From positions 4,650,001 to 4,714,000 of the forward strand of contig JAHREC010000011.1 in NCBI GenBank assembly GCA_020081605.1: 64,000 bases of DNA, read 5' to 3'. Below, piece after piece: positions 1-12,591 of the stretch (within the stretch, counting starts at the first letter, position 1; every line of letters begins with the position of its first letter). Both the position numbers and the translations under genes were made by a program. Source of the stretch: Albifimbria verrucaria. Lineage: Eukaryota > Ascomycota > Sordariomycetes > Hypocreales > Stachybotryaceae. Below the pieces are notes generated by a model that was given only the letters and a program-made list of their open reading frames with translations, did no database searches and had not been told where the DNA came from.

Positions 1-60
1 GCACTGTTCATATACTTGTCTTCCTAGCGAAAAAGAAACCTAGCGCTTACATCCGGAATC

Positions 61-1226
61 ATGTCTACTTTGCAGGCTGTCAAGTACACCCGCGGCAAGC
101 TCGAGGTCCTCGACCAGCTTCGCCTCCCCACGAATTCCACTACGATGAGGTCTCGACACGCGGCGAGGCCTTTGACAGCATCGCCACGATGCGCGTCCGC
201 GGCGCCCCGGCCATCGCCATCGTCGCCAGCCTCGGTCTTGCCGTTGAGCTGCACAAGGGCCCCGTCCCCACCTCCTCCGCCGACGACACCATCGCCCACA
301 TCGATGAAGCCCTCGACTACCTCAAGCAGAGCCGTCCGACCGCCGTTGACCTGACCAACGCCATCAACCAGCTCAAGGCGACAATCCGAAGCCTGGGAAG
401 CGGCGCGAGCAAGGAAGACATCATCGAGGCATTCATTAAGGAGGCCGAGAACATCTTCGGCAAGGATCTCCAGACCAACCTGTCCATCGGCGACCATGGC
501 GCCGAGTGGCTCCGTGCCAATGCTGGCGCGTCCGCCGAGAAGCAGATCTCCGTCCTGACGCACTGCAACACCGGCTCTCTGGCCACGTCCGGCCACGGCA
601 CCGCCCTCGGCATCATCCGCACCCTTCGCAGCAAGGGCCTGCTGCAGCACGCCTTCTGCACCGAGACCCGGCCTTACAACCAGGGCAGCCGCCTGACGGC
701 CTTTGAGCTCGTCTACGAGGAGATCCCCAGCACACTCATTACCGACTCCATGGCCGCCGCCCTGTTCCGCACCCAAGGCAAGCAGCGCAACATTGCCGCC
801 GTCATCGTCGGCGCGGACCGTGTCGTTCGCAACGGCGACACTGCCAACAAGATCGGCACTTACCAGCTCGCCGTGCTTGCTAAGCAACACGGCATCAAGT
901 TCATCGTCGCCGCGCCCACGACCAGCATTGATCTCGAGACTGTGACGGGTGATGACATCAAGATCGAGGAACGCAAGCAGGAGGAGCTCACCCAGATTAC
1001 CGGCGCCGTCATCAAGGCCGACGGCAGCGTCGACGAGTCTTCCAAGGTGAGAGTCGCGACGGCAGACCAGAGAATCAACGTGTGGAACCCGGCCTTTGAC
1101 GTCACCCCGGCCGAGTTCATCGACACCGTCGTCACCGAGCTTGGCGCTGTCGAGAAGGGCGCCGATGGCAAGTTTGATTTCAGCAAGATCCTGCCCGAGC
1201 GCTGGGCCAAGGTCGTCGGTCAGTAA
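61..1226 (+). CDS. MRI1: Methylthioribose-1-phosphate isomerase (frame broken near start)
   Basis: Isomerises 5-methylthioribose-1-phosphate to 5-methylthioribulose-1-phosphate in the methionine salvage pathway, in the cytosol. It belongs to the eIF2B-like MtnA family. Visible family blocks are MRVRGAPAIAIVASLGLA (from 189), HCNTGSLATSGHGTALG around 560-610 with the presumed catalytic Cys, and GADRVVRNGDTANKIGTYQ around 810-870 with the presumed catalytic Asp. The first 21 codons from the ATG at 61 (MSTLQAVKYTRGKLEVLDQL...) are in another frame; one C missing from the run at 126-129 separates the two, and adding it back gives 388 residues, the usual length. No intron is seen. The gene faces the M20 peptidase tail to tail, with 151 bp between stops. 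The family call is certain; the break is most likely a sequence error. Confidence 0.95.
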
Positions 1227-1377
1227 AAGCGCAGCTTGGGATCATATCATATCAACATGAATTAATTCGATTTCGACGGCATTGGATGCATCTATGGAGC
1301 TTGAAGCGTAAAGGGTATCGTATTCTAGATTATAGAGTAACATGTGTTAATCTCAACCGCATATTCAATTCTTTGCC

Positions 1378-2650
1378 TTACTTCTTCAGCGCATGCAGAA
1401 TGAGCTTCTGGTAGCCCTCCACGGCAGTTTCGAGCTGGCCAACGGTGATATTCTCGCGGGCCCCGTGCGCAACGAGGATCGTGCCCGGTCCGTAAAGATA
1501 TCTAGCGTGGTCACCCGCAAGGTTCGGGACGTCTGTTCCGTAGTTGACCACGATGTTCTCGAATCCTGTGAATGAGTTAGCAAGACGCCAAGAACAGCCT
1601 ACGACAGATCAAACTCACCATCCACATCGCACGTGCAGTCAACCGCACCATAAGCATGTGTGCACTGCAGGTCAAAAGCCTCCTCGTCAACCTCATCCAG
1701 AATAGCCTGGATCTTGTCCCGCACAATCCAACCGCCCTCCTTCTCAGGGCCAATGGCAACTCTGCAGGCAAACCCGACCTTGGCGTCCTCGGGAATGACA
1801 TTGGCGGCGACGCCTCCATCAAAGCGGCCGACATTGAACGTCGTGTTGCCGTACAGCTCGCTGCTGCCCAGGTCGGTGTCCATAATCTTGAACATGGCGC
1901 GGATCATGAGCTCGTTTGCGGACTTGCCCAGCCAGGGATAGCCGCTGTGACCGCCAACACCGCGAGCAGTCACATCGCAGAAAAGACCACCCTTGTGGCC
2001 GCACGCGAGCTTGTTCTCGGTTGGCTCACCAAAGATGACGGCATCGAAACGCGGGGGTTGGGCATCTCCTCGAGAATGTCGCTAAAGGTTCGCATGCCCA
2101 GACCGGTAGACTCCTCGCCAACCACAAAAAGCAGCATCACATCCTTCTCATCAACCTTGTTAGCGGCAAGGAGCTCCTCCAGCGCAATGAACATGGCTGC
2201 AACGCTGGCCTTGGCGTCGACGCTGCCGCGGCCTTTGATCATGGTCTCCTTGGTCACATCGCCATCCTCAATCTCGTAAGGAATGTGAGGAGGAACCACA
2301 TCAATATGACTCGTCACCAGCACCCTAGGTTTGGGCTCGTACTCATGGCCACGCCATGCGACGACGATTGAAAGGCGTCGTCTCGTCTCCATCCTTATCT
2401 ATCCTCTGAGTATCCGTGGAGTAGCCCTTCTCTTCCAGGAACTGGGCAAGAAACTTGCCGACCTCGACCTCGTTTCCTGAAATTGAGGGATCTCAATTAG
2501 GGACTTGTGCAAAGAGAGAAGATCGGAGCGGTACGAAGGCGCATCCTCAGACTTCTGTACTGAATGCTTGCCTTGCGCAAGAGGCAATTGCTGAGCAGAG
2601 CAAACGCCGAAGCTGGCCGAAGCCAAAAGTCCCAGGGAAATCAAACGCAT
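1378..2650 (-). CDS. Secreted M20-family metallopeptidase (carboxypeptidase/deacetylase type)
   Basis: Zinc-dependent exo- or dipeptidase of the M20 family (carboxypeptidase S / acetylornithine deacetylase type). The ATG at 2650 opens a signal peptide (MRLISLGLLASASFGVCSA), so it should be secreted or vacuolar. Metal and catalytic blocks are VLVTSHIDVVPPH, GRGSVDAKAS and VGEESTG; the dimerisation-domain segment GVGGHSGYPW follows. One intron at 1566-1618 (53 nt) precedes the last exon, which ends ...LILHALKK. Three frame breaks are inferred: one base missing at 2487-2489, a compensating +1 (or -2) at about 2361-2369, and one T (plus-strand A) missing at 2047-2049. Reading across them gives about 406 residues with continuous family similarity. 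The substrate cannot be told from sequence. Neighbour MRI1 is convergent. Confidence 0.88.
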
Positions 2651-3696
2651 CGTCGATTGAGGCCGAGGCTGTGAATAACCTATGTGGAGTTCAAGTCGGA
2701 GAGCTGCGAGCTCGGGAGCTTGGTCTAGGAGCTATTAGGATGGTGACCAATGGATATTACGTCAGTAGGTCCGGAGCTTGGATTGATGCACGTGAGCGCC
2801 CGAGACAATATTACCATATGCTACCCTAGACATGAACTGATGTTGAATCAAGGTGACACATCCGAGACGTTGCAAGCTGCAGTGGTGACAAGCCTTGATT
2901 TATTTGGCGATGTTGTTTTACTTGTGAATCTTACATCTTTTCGATCGGAAGCTTTCGTATCGCTTTGATGACTTAATGACAAGCCTAATAACTAAACGTG
3001 TGTTGATAGCGTCTAACACATTTACAACACATTCACCGACTTACACAACGCCACAAGTTCACGTACTATTAAACAATAATTGTTTTACACAATTGCATCC
3101 GGTTGAAAATTAATGAACGGTAGTAACATTACTCAACGAATCAATTAGCTCACGGAACCATGGTGAAGTCACCTTATGCTAAAGCGTCTCTCAGCACTAA
3201 GGATTATTGTCACTTTCAGCAACCCATCACATGCTCTAAAACGGCATCAAATGGCAAAACAATTTTTATTCCAACGAATTTAAGGTTAAAATTTAACTGC
3301 CCGTCTTGGCCAGCACACAGTGGCTTGAGCGCTCCGGCTCCTCGGCCATCAGACCCACATCTCCGTGGCACCTCCGTGACACAACAGGAACTCTGCGAGA
3401 CCTCACGGCCTGTCAAACAAAGTCTCCTGACTTCGTTATTTTTGGTTCCCCTTGTGCCGATGACATATGAGAAGAGAAAGAAACTCCGTAGAAATGCGCC
3501 TCTGCCTCCATGTGTCATCCCCGACACGTCTATGGTCCAATGTCAATAGTACATTGCGTAAATAACAGAACAAGGGTGAAAAAGGAAATAAACTAATGAT
3601 TATAGCTTGTCCACTATAGTGTGTGAATCTGTGTTCTGCGTTATAGTATTTTGGCTGAAATTGTAAAAGTGTGAAATGAGCAGTGTCCAAGGTGTA
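2651..3696. other. Intergenic, upstream of M20 peptidase and downstream of MFS exporter
   Basis: About 1 kb with no supported gene. The part from about 2980 to 3300 is AT-rich with short direct repeats of ACA/CAC words. It should hold the promoter of the peptidase at its left end and the 3' UTR of the MFS gene at its right end. Confidence 0.5.
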
Positions 3697-5720
3697 TTAG
3701 CCACCACCCGCCATCTCAATGTTCTTGCCCTTGACGCTCTTCCAGCTCACCAGGGCGGCACCAAGGATGGCGGCAGAGGCCGTAGCCGCGGAGACATAAA
3801 ATGCTTCATTGAGCGCGCCGTTATAAGCATTGACAAGACCGTCCCAGAACTTCTCTGCAAAGAGCTCTCGGAATTCGGTAGCACCAGCAGCTAGGACAGT
3901 CTTTGGGTCAAGGTCGGGGACGTGCTTCTCGATGCCTGCGGTAAGTCTGTTTGTGAAGACGGTCTGACCGGCAGACACGAACAGCGCGCCACCAAGAGAT
4001 TGGAAGAAAATAATGAGTGCAGTGCCCGTGGGCACGTCGGCAATGTCGAGGACGACCTGCACAGCGATGAGTGGCTGCTGCATGCCGAGGCCGACCCCAA
4101 TGCCTGCGATGATTTGATAACCGATCCATTCACCTGCACTGGAATCGGGGCTCAGGCTGGATAGAAGACCGTAGCCGATAGGCATGAAGATGGCCCCGAT
4201 GATCATGAAAGGAGTGTAGAAGCCCCATGTAGTAACCAGGGTACCAGCGACAACTGATGCAATGACGTTGCCCAACAACATGGGGATGTTCTTCACACCA
4301 GACATGATAGGCGACTCATCCTGCACAGCCTGGAACCAGATGGGCAGGAAATATAACGACTCAAGGAAACAAGCACCAACGCAGAACTCAAAGAAAGACG
4401 AAGCCCACACATCCCGCTGCATGAAGATGCGAGCAGGCACAGTGGCGTTCTCTCCCATCCTAAACTGGACATAACAGAAGGTCAAGGACAAGACACCGGA
4501 CAGCATCAGTAGAGAGGTAACGCGAGAGTTGTCCCAGGCATAGTCGACACCTCCCCACTTGAGAGCAAGAAGAACGCACACAACAGCAGGGGTAAACAGG
4601 ATGGTCCCGATGGGATCGAGCTGCCAGATACGCTGCTTCCACGTTGCTGGAGGGATTTTCCGATTGGGATCTGGGAAGAAGATACTGATGATGACGACTG
4701 TAACGAAACCGATAGGGAGGTTGATGTAGAAGCACCATCGCCAGCTGACGGAGTCGGTAAAGACACCGCCAACCAAGGGACCGGCAACAGATGAGATACC
4801 AAACATACCGCCGATGAGACCGGTGTAGATGGGTCTCTTCGTCAGCGGCACAGAATAGGCCAGAATAGTGAGCGCACCGGCGAAGATACCCGCTGAGCCA
4901 ATACCAGCAACAGCTCGACCAATAATGAGGGTTACGCTATTCTGAGCAATAGCGCAGACCAGACTACCGACCTCAAAAATGGCAATGACACCCAGGAAGA
5001 TCCACTTCACGCTCCAGAACGTGTATAGCTTACCGAAAAAAGCTGGAGCGAGGCACCTGTCAACATGTAGGCAGAGCCGTACCAGCCGACATCGTTGAGA
5101 CTCTTGAACTCGGCTGTGATCTTCGGAATAGCGGTTGCAATGATGGAGTTATCTGGGGACGGTCAGTGACGGATGCGGTGCCGTGAGCGTGCGGTGGCTT
5201 ACCAAGGGCCATGATAAAAACGGCACAACAAAGAGCCATGACAATGAGGAAGAGTCTCATGCCAGTAGCATAGTCTCCCTCGTCCTCCGCCGGCGGAGCT
5301 GGTTCCTGTCCCGCCTCCAGCGTCCCGGCCGTGGAGATTCGAGTCAGCTTCTCCCGGCTCTCCGAGATGGTCAATGGCCGCGGCCGCTCGTCCTCATAGC
5401 GCACGGCACCCAGGAGGAAGCTGTTACGGAAGCCGTTCTGGACGCTGTTGCGGAACGTGGCCCGCTGAGGGGCTTGGGAACTCCTTCTCGATCGAACGCA
5501 TGGTGTCCGGGCTGCTGTAGTCGGACGAGGGCCGGCGGGTTGCATCATCGTCGAGCCACATGGTAACGTTGTTGGCCTTGGAATGGCGGGTTTCGCGCTC
5601 ACCGCGGAAATACTTGGAGGTGCTGCTGATGGCAGACCAGAGGGACTCGCTGGGGATGTAGACACTGAGCCGCGAGGATTTGGAAGAGGTGAGCGACTCT
5701 CTGTATGGGGGTGCTTCCAT
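3697..5720 (-). CDS. MFS multidrug-type exporter (DHA2-like, 14 TM)
   Basis: Proton-coupled major-facilitator efflux pump of the plasma membrane, resembling fungal drug/toxin exporters. From the ATG at 5720 there is a long polar, Ser/Arg-rich cytosolic N-terminus of about 180 residues, then TM1 ([20 protein letters not shown]), [15 protein letters not shown] (TM2), the [11 protein letters not shown] helix and antiporter motif C ([17 protein letters not shown]). One intron at 5153-5202 (50 nt) splits the codon for Asp after MAL. Two frame breaks are inferred: one base missing in the A run at 5036-5041, and two missing (or one extra) at the G run 5469-5472. Corrected length is about 658 residues, normal for a 14-TM DHA member with an extended N-terminus. 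The substrate is unknown; no biosynthetic genes adjoin it, so a general detoxification role is as likely as export of a specific metabolite. Confidence 0.9.
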
Positions 5721-7766
5721 GATATGTGGAGGACTAGCCACCTGTGATGGAAGCGGCTTCGGGGAGTATATCTTATCCCTCGAGAGTGAATGTGACGACA
5801 GGAGGAGCATCATGGTGGTGAGACGGTACCCAGGAATGTTATATACCAGAACCGTCCAAGACGTCAGAAACGAGCAGCTGTAGGGCAAAAGCAAAGCGCG
5901 TCAGCTCCGTAGTAGGCGTTCTTGGATTCCATAGCTCTCCGGCAAGCTTCCGCCAGCCAAAGGGTGGGCTCGTGAGCGACCAGAGCCGGGGCCTTTGTGC
6001 TGAGCCGCGGAGAGACGTGCAAGCAATGCTGACCATCTGGCACCAAGGTGCTAGGCGTCGGCTCGGCAGAACACATAGCTTATTCGCGCACGGGCAGCAA
6101 ACACGACATCTAGAAGCGATTTCGTAGCCTGCATGCTGAGACAGGCGGGCTAAGCCGAACGAGAGCCCGGAGAGGCGGGATCCCGTGCATGCGAGGGAGG
6201 AGGGTGCGGTGACCGGGGCTGTCCCTCTGATCGTGTCGAGGGAGTGAATGACGTGTGCAGAGCGTCTTGGAGCGGTGCATTTTACTTGATCACCCGAATC
6301 CTAGCAACGTCGCAGCATGCCGTATCTTGAGCCATCAACTCGGATCTCCCATGTGGAGTTTGTTCATGTTAACAAGGGTGTCAGTGGGGGTTGCTGTTGA
6401 TGGTTGGTGGTGGTGGAGTTTCTACGCCTCTTCTTAGATGGGGATCAAGCTGAACATGCACGCGCACTTCAATAAAGGCTTGGTAAGTTCAAAGCTGATT
6501 GTTGATCTGTATTGTTTCACTTGTGTTCTGGTGTTCTTGATTTGGGCGGTTTGTCAGCTAATTGATGACCGCCATGTGCAACCACGTGATGCTTCAATTC
6601 GGACTTCACTTCGACACCACCCTCTACAGATCTTCATGATAGGCCCTACTTCTCGTCAAAGCTATTGTTTGGAAAAGAAAAAGATAGAAAATAAAACAAA
6701 AATCTATTCTGAACTTGGTAATTTTTCCCTAGTATTTTTTTCCATTTGGCATAGTACTTAGTCTACACGCAACCCACCTATCCTTACCTTCTCAGCTGGC
6801 CTCCTAGGGCAGCGTCACCGTATCAGCACGGAGGTCTCCACCACCACATACGTTTGCCACGCGGAGAGCTGCCAGCCCGGAGCACCTCCGTACCAAGCTG
6901 TGCCAATGCAGCCACACATTGTTCTGTTCTGTGTATACCGCTACCGCTGACTTCAGTCTTGGCCATACAGCGTGAACCCTGCTGCCGGGTTGCCTACAGA
7001 AGTCTTGTCCCACGTGGCGGTTTTCTTACCTTATTGTTCCCTCGCCACTCCGTGTCCTGATATAGCCCAGATTTGATTGCGACCGAAGAGTTGTGATTCA
7101 CTCTCGGTGGTCATTATGAGTAACCATTGCGGATTTGCCGTTATCTAGTTTGGCCGGTGTAAGTTGTTGATGAAATGACTACCGCTTAGTTCCTATCAGA
7201 GTAACACTCAACCCCCGACACATTCGATCCATCATCGACTTACACTCCATGAACGTAGATCTGCAAACCGTCCGTGTGTTCTCGGTATATCTTCTTCACG
7301 ACCCTGGCGACGAGATTCCTTGCCACTTCCCAATCAGAGCTTGAATTGTCTCAAAGCGTATTCTGTGCCGTTTAAACGCGCCACACATGCGCTTTCCGCC
7401 TACCAACGGCCTAAATTCTGACCATTGGAGCAGTACTCCTGGCTACCATAAAGACTCCTTTGGACTGCAGCTTGTCGTTGTGGAGGAATAGAGCATGAGC
7501 GAATGCTGTTCGGATATAGACCTGGCCTGCCTAGGGTGTGCTATACTAACTAACGCCTTGTATACTAGGTACTAAGGTATCTTTGATCAGAACGTTGTGG
7601 GAAGCAGGTACCCTATGGAATGGTTGTTTTCACAACCTGGGAATATGATTCCCTCGGCTATCCAATTGGATCACCTCAGTTCAAACCTGTTTAAGGTGGG
7701 CATTTCCTTACGTCGAGTCTGTAAGTGCTGTCTTACATAAAGGCTAACAAAACTGGTAGGCTAGCA
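5721..7766. other. Intergenic, about 2 kb
   Basis: No gene is supported. The region carries the MFS promoter on its left. Short open frames on both strands around 6800-7060 mirror each other and lack any family resemblance. A TACTAGGTACTAAGGTA stretch near 7562 matches a word that recurs near 10,900. Confidence 0.45.
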
Positions 7767-10032
7767 TTAGGATAATATAAACACATGCGTCGTTGGTACC
7801 ATTATCCGTCGTTGACCCCAGACACTAATGTATGTGGTTTCCATTACAACCCGCGTGTCGCACGCACCTCGTGCAACATCCCAACATGCCCCTTTCACGC
7901 ATAACAAAGACCAAGAGCTATCTCTATTTTTAACTCTATGTTGAAATGTGAACCCTTGCCCAGTTAACGTAAATGCTCCGCCCTGAGGAATTATGACTGC
8001 TTCAAGTGGCATTCTTTGGTTGGTCGTCTCCTGCATGTGATGCGAGGCGTCTTCGGGGACTAGGTCGGTGAGGATCTTCCTCATCGCCGATAGCCTTGGA
8101 AGACGGCATGAAATTTCGAACTCGCTTCGTTCCTTTTCCATGGAGTTCCCTGAGATTGTGACCAGTGGTGGTTCTGTGGCTGTCAATTCGGCGTTACTGA
8201 TGCCAAACTCCTCCGTGTTTGATACACCAAACTCTTGACCGATGACACTCTGTGGACTGTTGGCTTGAGATGAAACGGTAACCGTATGGGTGGAGGTTGA
8301 GGGTATGTACATGTTTTGAGAAACTCTTCGCATCTCGTTGTGCTCATGAGCGGATGTCGAGGTTGATGAAAGAGTAGAAGGGGATGGCTCGCCCAATTGT
8401 TGGAGCCGGTTTTCTTTACGTGATCGCACCTCTGGCGCTGGTGCTGGGGTGTGAAAAGATTGAGCCGGTGGCTGAAGCTGGGCAGGTATTGGTTGATTGA
8501 GGAGCGAATTGGTCAAGGTGTTCGCAAGCTCAGGGAAATAAAAGAGTTATGGGAAAGTAAGGGAAACGGAACTCCTGCGTGGTATTGTAAGTAACTGGGA
8601 AGTGGATATTCAAGATAGGGCTTGAGGAAACACACCTTCAGTTTCGCAATTGATATGTGCACTAGTGGTTGGGGTGTTGGTAGGAACCTTCCAGGGGCGA
8701 TAACGCTATCATCCTCTTGCCTTGCGTTGGATACAACGAATTGCTGCTCCGTAATCACTGGCATCTGAGTGTTGTGGCTGCTAGAAGATGAGTAGTCGGG
8801 CATGCTCACGTCTGTGCTTGTTTTCCGCCGAGGTCGTTGTTGAGACCCAGCACTTTGACCACTTATGCCAGCGGACTCTCCCAGGCCAATGCCCATCCCC
8901 ATACCTCCAAGCCATTCAAAGTATGCATTGGAGTCAGAGAAAGGATCGGGTGAGTTGTTGTTACCGACGGATAAAAGGCCTCCGGCTGGCTGACTGTGAT
9001 GCCTGGCATCTCGGCCGGTGGTGTTATTTATGGCGCCTTGCATCATTGTCATGTGGTAGGCAGAGGGACCACTGCTTGACAACCCACCAGTCCGTCTGCG
9101 AGGTGAATGAGCATGTGAATCGACGTCCTCGGATGGTAGTGAGGGCACTGGCATCGACGCTGTGAAGGGCCCGCCGCCACATGGAGGGGTTGGGCCATGC
9201 GATACCTGAGCTTTCGAGGATTTCTAAATTCACAGAGGTTAATGGTTGGGAGTCGACGAGTTGGGAAATGCCATACCTAAAGGGGCGTGCTGAAAAGAAA
9301 ATGCAGCCACGTTTTTGACTCGCTCTATGGGCATCGACAGCGAGTCTCTGGGAAAGCCTTCGCTAATTATGACCTTGATCCGGCCCAGGTCGTCCGCAGG
9401 GCTCCAATAGTTCTGTTGGAGTAGCTCTTGTCGAAAGGGCGGAAATTTGAGTCCTTCCAGGTCTCCGTTCTTGGAGAAGTCTGGAAGATTGGACAGTTAG
9501 TGTCGTCGTAGAGATGGGAAGGGGAGAGCCGAGAGTCCCAAACTTACCAAAACTATGTGCTACAACATGAGGCCAAGCGGTCGTTCGATCGAGGGACGTA
9601 GACCTAATAAGCCACGGTCAATAATTCGTTAGGACGATTAACAGTAGAGTTGCCATACGCCACAAAGCGACCGTCGATGAAGAGCCTGGCTTCAAACTTG
9701 ACCGCGTCTGTATATTTGCTGTAGGATCTCGTGAATTGGCTTATGGACGGGGACGACCAGGAGTGGATCGAGACTTGAAACGGAGCTCCGAGAGACAGGC
9801 TCGGAACAAAGCAACAAACAGTAGGCAGACCATGAGAACCATGAATATGAGCGAACTCTGTAAAGGCACTCCTTTGTCAGTGCAAAGCTCCGCAAGGACA
9901 AGACACGAGACAGGTAGGTAGAGGCAGAAACGTACCGGTATCGTGCGTAACATGGCAAGCCACCTTGAATTCCTTGATTGGGACCTTGCAATCCCGAGGG
10001 AATAGAAGGATATCCCAGTCTTCGTAACGCAT
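7767..10032 (-). CDS. Conserved fungal protein of unknown function
   Basis: Not a protein I can name; the exon-1 to exon-5 part matches a pattern I know only from unnamed Pezizomycotina proteins. The ATG at 10032 starts MRYEDWDILLFPRDCKVPI. Introns are placed at 9858-9935, 9604-9658, 9481-9547, 9224-9276 and 8529-8635, all GT-AG and in phase. The folded N-terminal half (about 220 residues, with segments such as GAPFQVSIHSW, EARLFIDGRFVAS and LGRIKVIISEGFPRDS) is followed by a Ser/Thr/Gln-rich disordered tail. A frame break lies near 9170-9172 (G/C run); with it corrected the exons sum to about 634 residues. No membrane segment or signal peptide is seen. The 3' end is uncertain: the frame stays open to the stop at 7767, but the last 60 codons look poorly conserved and a further intron is possible. 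Confidence 0.6.
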
Positions 10033-11312
10033 GATGAATGATGGACAGGCCGATGGGACAATTGTCAGTGAACAATTACCAGGCCTCTCGAATACAGCCG
10101 TAGCGAGGATACAGGAAGGATGAGGAACGACAAGACCTAATACGTCAAACGAGAAATCCAATGTCTTTCCAGAAAGATGAGTGCCAAAGACGGAGACTCC
10201 AGATCAGAGTCCGAAGCCAACCCAATGGGTGTTCGACAGGGTTGGAGGCAAAAGACGCCAGGAGCACCTGATGATGCTTGGGGAAGGAAAAAGTTCGGCC
10301 CAAGCGAGGGGCTTGAAGTACTTAGACCTCAGTTGGCAGGTGTCTTTGTGAGTACCGACAGAAGGTACCTTTGGCTTCACCTTGGAGGCACGGCAAGGCT
10401 GGTACCAACTGTCAAGTAGCGGTGGGATAATGGTGACAGCTGCAAGCCAGGTGCCTCGGACTTGGATATATCGAATTAGATGAACTTCAGGCCAGGCGCC
10501 AGACCAGAAACGGCACATCAGAGAGACCTGGTGATGAATTAAAACGAAGGAATAGCCCCGGTATATAATCCAGGGAGGACCATGAAGGCTTTAGTACTCA
10601 GCTGTCCCTGATAACACCATCTGTTAGATTCAAGGTGTTGGGATCTCATCTTAGTATGTGCCTTGGAAACGTCGCTCCTCCGTTACGGCAACCCGTGGTC
10701 TTGCCTCAGTCTGTTAGCCAATGACGCTTCAAGTTTAGCGAGCGAATCTAACCAATACTACCTTTGCTAGGCAAGATGAGGCACTGGATTGTATCTGTCA
10801 CTTGGTTGTACCTCATCAGGTCGGCAGTTGAGCAGCAATAACTGGAACCATACCTCACGGTGTTAGCTATTGCAGAGGTTAGTAGGGAATTCAACAAGTC
10901 TTGACCTACCTACTACCTCCTAGTACCTACTACTAAGGTAGGTACCTTCCAATCCAGGGACAGATAGAAGCAGCCCAGTAGCACCAAGTCAATGTATGCA
11001 TACACTGCTTGGTCAGGTGGCTGAAATATTCCGCCCTGCCCAATGGCCAAATTGGCAGAGAACAGCTTGAAACCACACCATTTCCCCAACACTAACATAA
11101 CACAGCTTATTGACATCAAGAGCCCAAAAGGGTCGTTCTCGAACGCAAATGCCGAACAACAACTCATTCACTCCCACCAAAGAAACAGACTCACACACAG
11201 CATCATCCTCACCGGTCACTTCACTTCGTGTTTGGCGCCTTGTTGCCAACATGGGTCTATTGCCTACCCTTCCATTACCAGGTTATGTACAAACAAAAGT
11301 GCCAATCTTTGA
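10033..11312. other. Intergenic, about 1.3 kb, TACCTA-rich
   Basis: No supported gene. The stretch 10,902-10,952 is built of repeated ACCTAC/TACCTA words on both strands and contains an inverted pair TACCTAC ... GTAGGTA. It probably holds the promoter of the unknown gene to the left and the 3' flank of NDUFB8 to the right. Confidence 0.45.
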
Positions 11313-11952
11313 TCAAGGATCCTCATCTCCCTCCTTTCGTGCCTGTGGACGTTTGGTCAGAATCATGGTGGTCCAGATCAACCAGGAAAGAGAGATTACT
11401 CACCCGCACAGCGCCGGGGCCGCCCAGCTCACGCTCGAGACCACCCTCAAATGATCGTGGGTATGTGGGGCGATCGGGATAGTTGAGGTAGACGATGCCA
11501 GTGACTCCCAGAAAGACGGTGACGAAGGTGCCGATCATGACGAGGCCGGGACCGGTGGAGGTCCAGGTGTACTCCCAGGAGAGAACATGCCGAGCACATC
11601 GTTGTCTTCGTGGACCGGCTCACCAAAGTTTCGGCGCTCTTGGGGATCCCACCAGTTGGCGTGGGGGTCGCGGAACTGACGCTTGATGCGAGGAGGGTTG
11701 ATGTAACCACCGTTCTATCGTCGCCGCATGTTAGCTTGCTTGGTGGTCAAAACGCGCGCGTCGCCGTGTACGAACCATCTCGGGGTCCTCAGCCTCGGTC
11801 AGCGAATGAGGTTCGGGGTACTTGGCGTCGAGAACCTTGGGATCGGCGTGGGTGTTGGGGAGGAAGCCTCGCTGCTGGACGATCGGGAGACGGCGACCGG
11901 CCATCAAGCTGGTGCGTAGGGCCGAGGCCCGGGCAATGCGTTGGGAGAGCAT
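11313..11952 (-). CDS. NDUFB8: NADH:ubiquinone oxidoreductase subunit NDUFB8 (ASHI)
   Basis: Accessory single-TM subunit of the membrane arm of mitochondrial complex I. The ATG at 11952 begins a basic mitochondrial presequence (MLSQRIARASALRTSLMAGR), then the conserved NGGYINPPRIKRQFRDPHA and WWDPQERRNFGEPVHE blocks, the TM helix (VMIGTFVTVFLGVTGIVYL) and the NYPDRPTYPRSFEGGLEREL tail. Introns: 11715-11775 (61 nt, with CTAAC branch site) and 11343-11403 (61 nt); the last exon encodes only ARKEGDEDP. One base is missing at the GG at 11578-11579, between MFSP and WEYTW; the corrected protein is 172 residues, normal for the family. It is transcribed away from SWR1, with 639 bp between start codons. 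Confidence 0.93.
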
Positions 11953-12591
11953 CTGTGGCGATGGGGTTAGCGTTTCGAGGTCATGTGTCAATCAATGAGG
12001 TGTCAGGGTGGCATTTGGGCATTACCTCGGGCGGGTTGAAGATGTGGTGGCCGCCCAATGGCTCAATGGAATTTGTATGGTTCAATGTTGAAGCTGTCGA
12101 GACCAGAGGTCGTGATGATGGTGCTCTGCGTGCGGATGCCTCAGGCACGAGTTGGTTTCGTTAGGTAAGCTGTTTCTGGCTACTCCCTACTGGACGGAAA
12201 GAAAAAATGCAGCTTTGGAACATGGAAGAGGAGTGAGTGATTACCTAATACATTACTCGCCTAAAACGGCCAGCACTGACAGCAGCGACGGCAAAGAGCA
12301 AGCTCATGGAAAGGTAAAGTACGTACCTTGCGTCTGCTGAGGTAAAGCGCATGGAGCAGCACGCGAAGCAGGGAGAGCATCTTGGATTTTCTCATGCCCA
12401 AAACTTTTTGCTGACGACACGACATTTGCACGCAAATCCGCCGCAGCTCGCCGCACGAGCCTCTGATCATGTGCAAACTCTGTCACAGGATTCCTTGAAG
12501 CACGACGATTCTGTGGACGCTATTTTGCATCCCCAGATGATCGCCTCGCGGAGCTCACGCCTGTTGCGTCCCTTTGCTCCACGTTGCTATT
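11953..12591. other. Divergent promoter region of NDUFB8 and SWR1
   Basis: 639 bp between two start codons on opposite strands. It must contain both core promoters and 5' UTRs. No specific factor site is claimed. Confidence 0.6.

Noticed and set aside
24..890. Long minus-strand frame of 288 codons over MRI1
   Set aside because: It is antisense to the conserved MRI1 coding region; GC-rich third positions create such mirror frames. No family resemblance.
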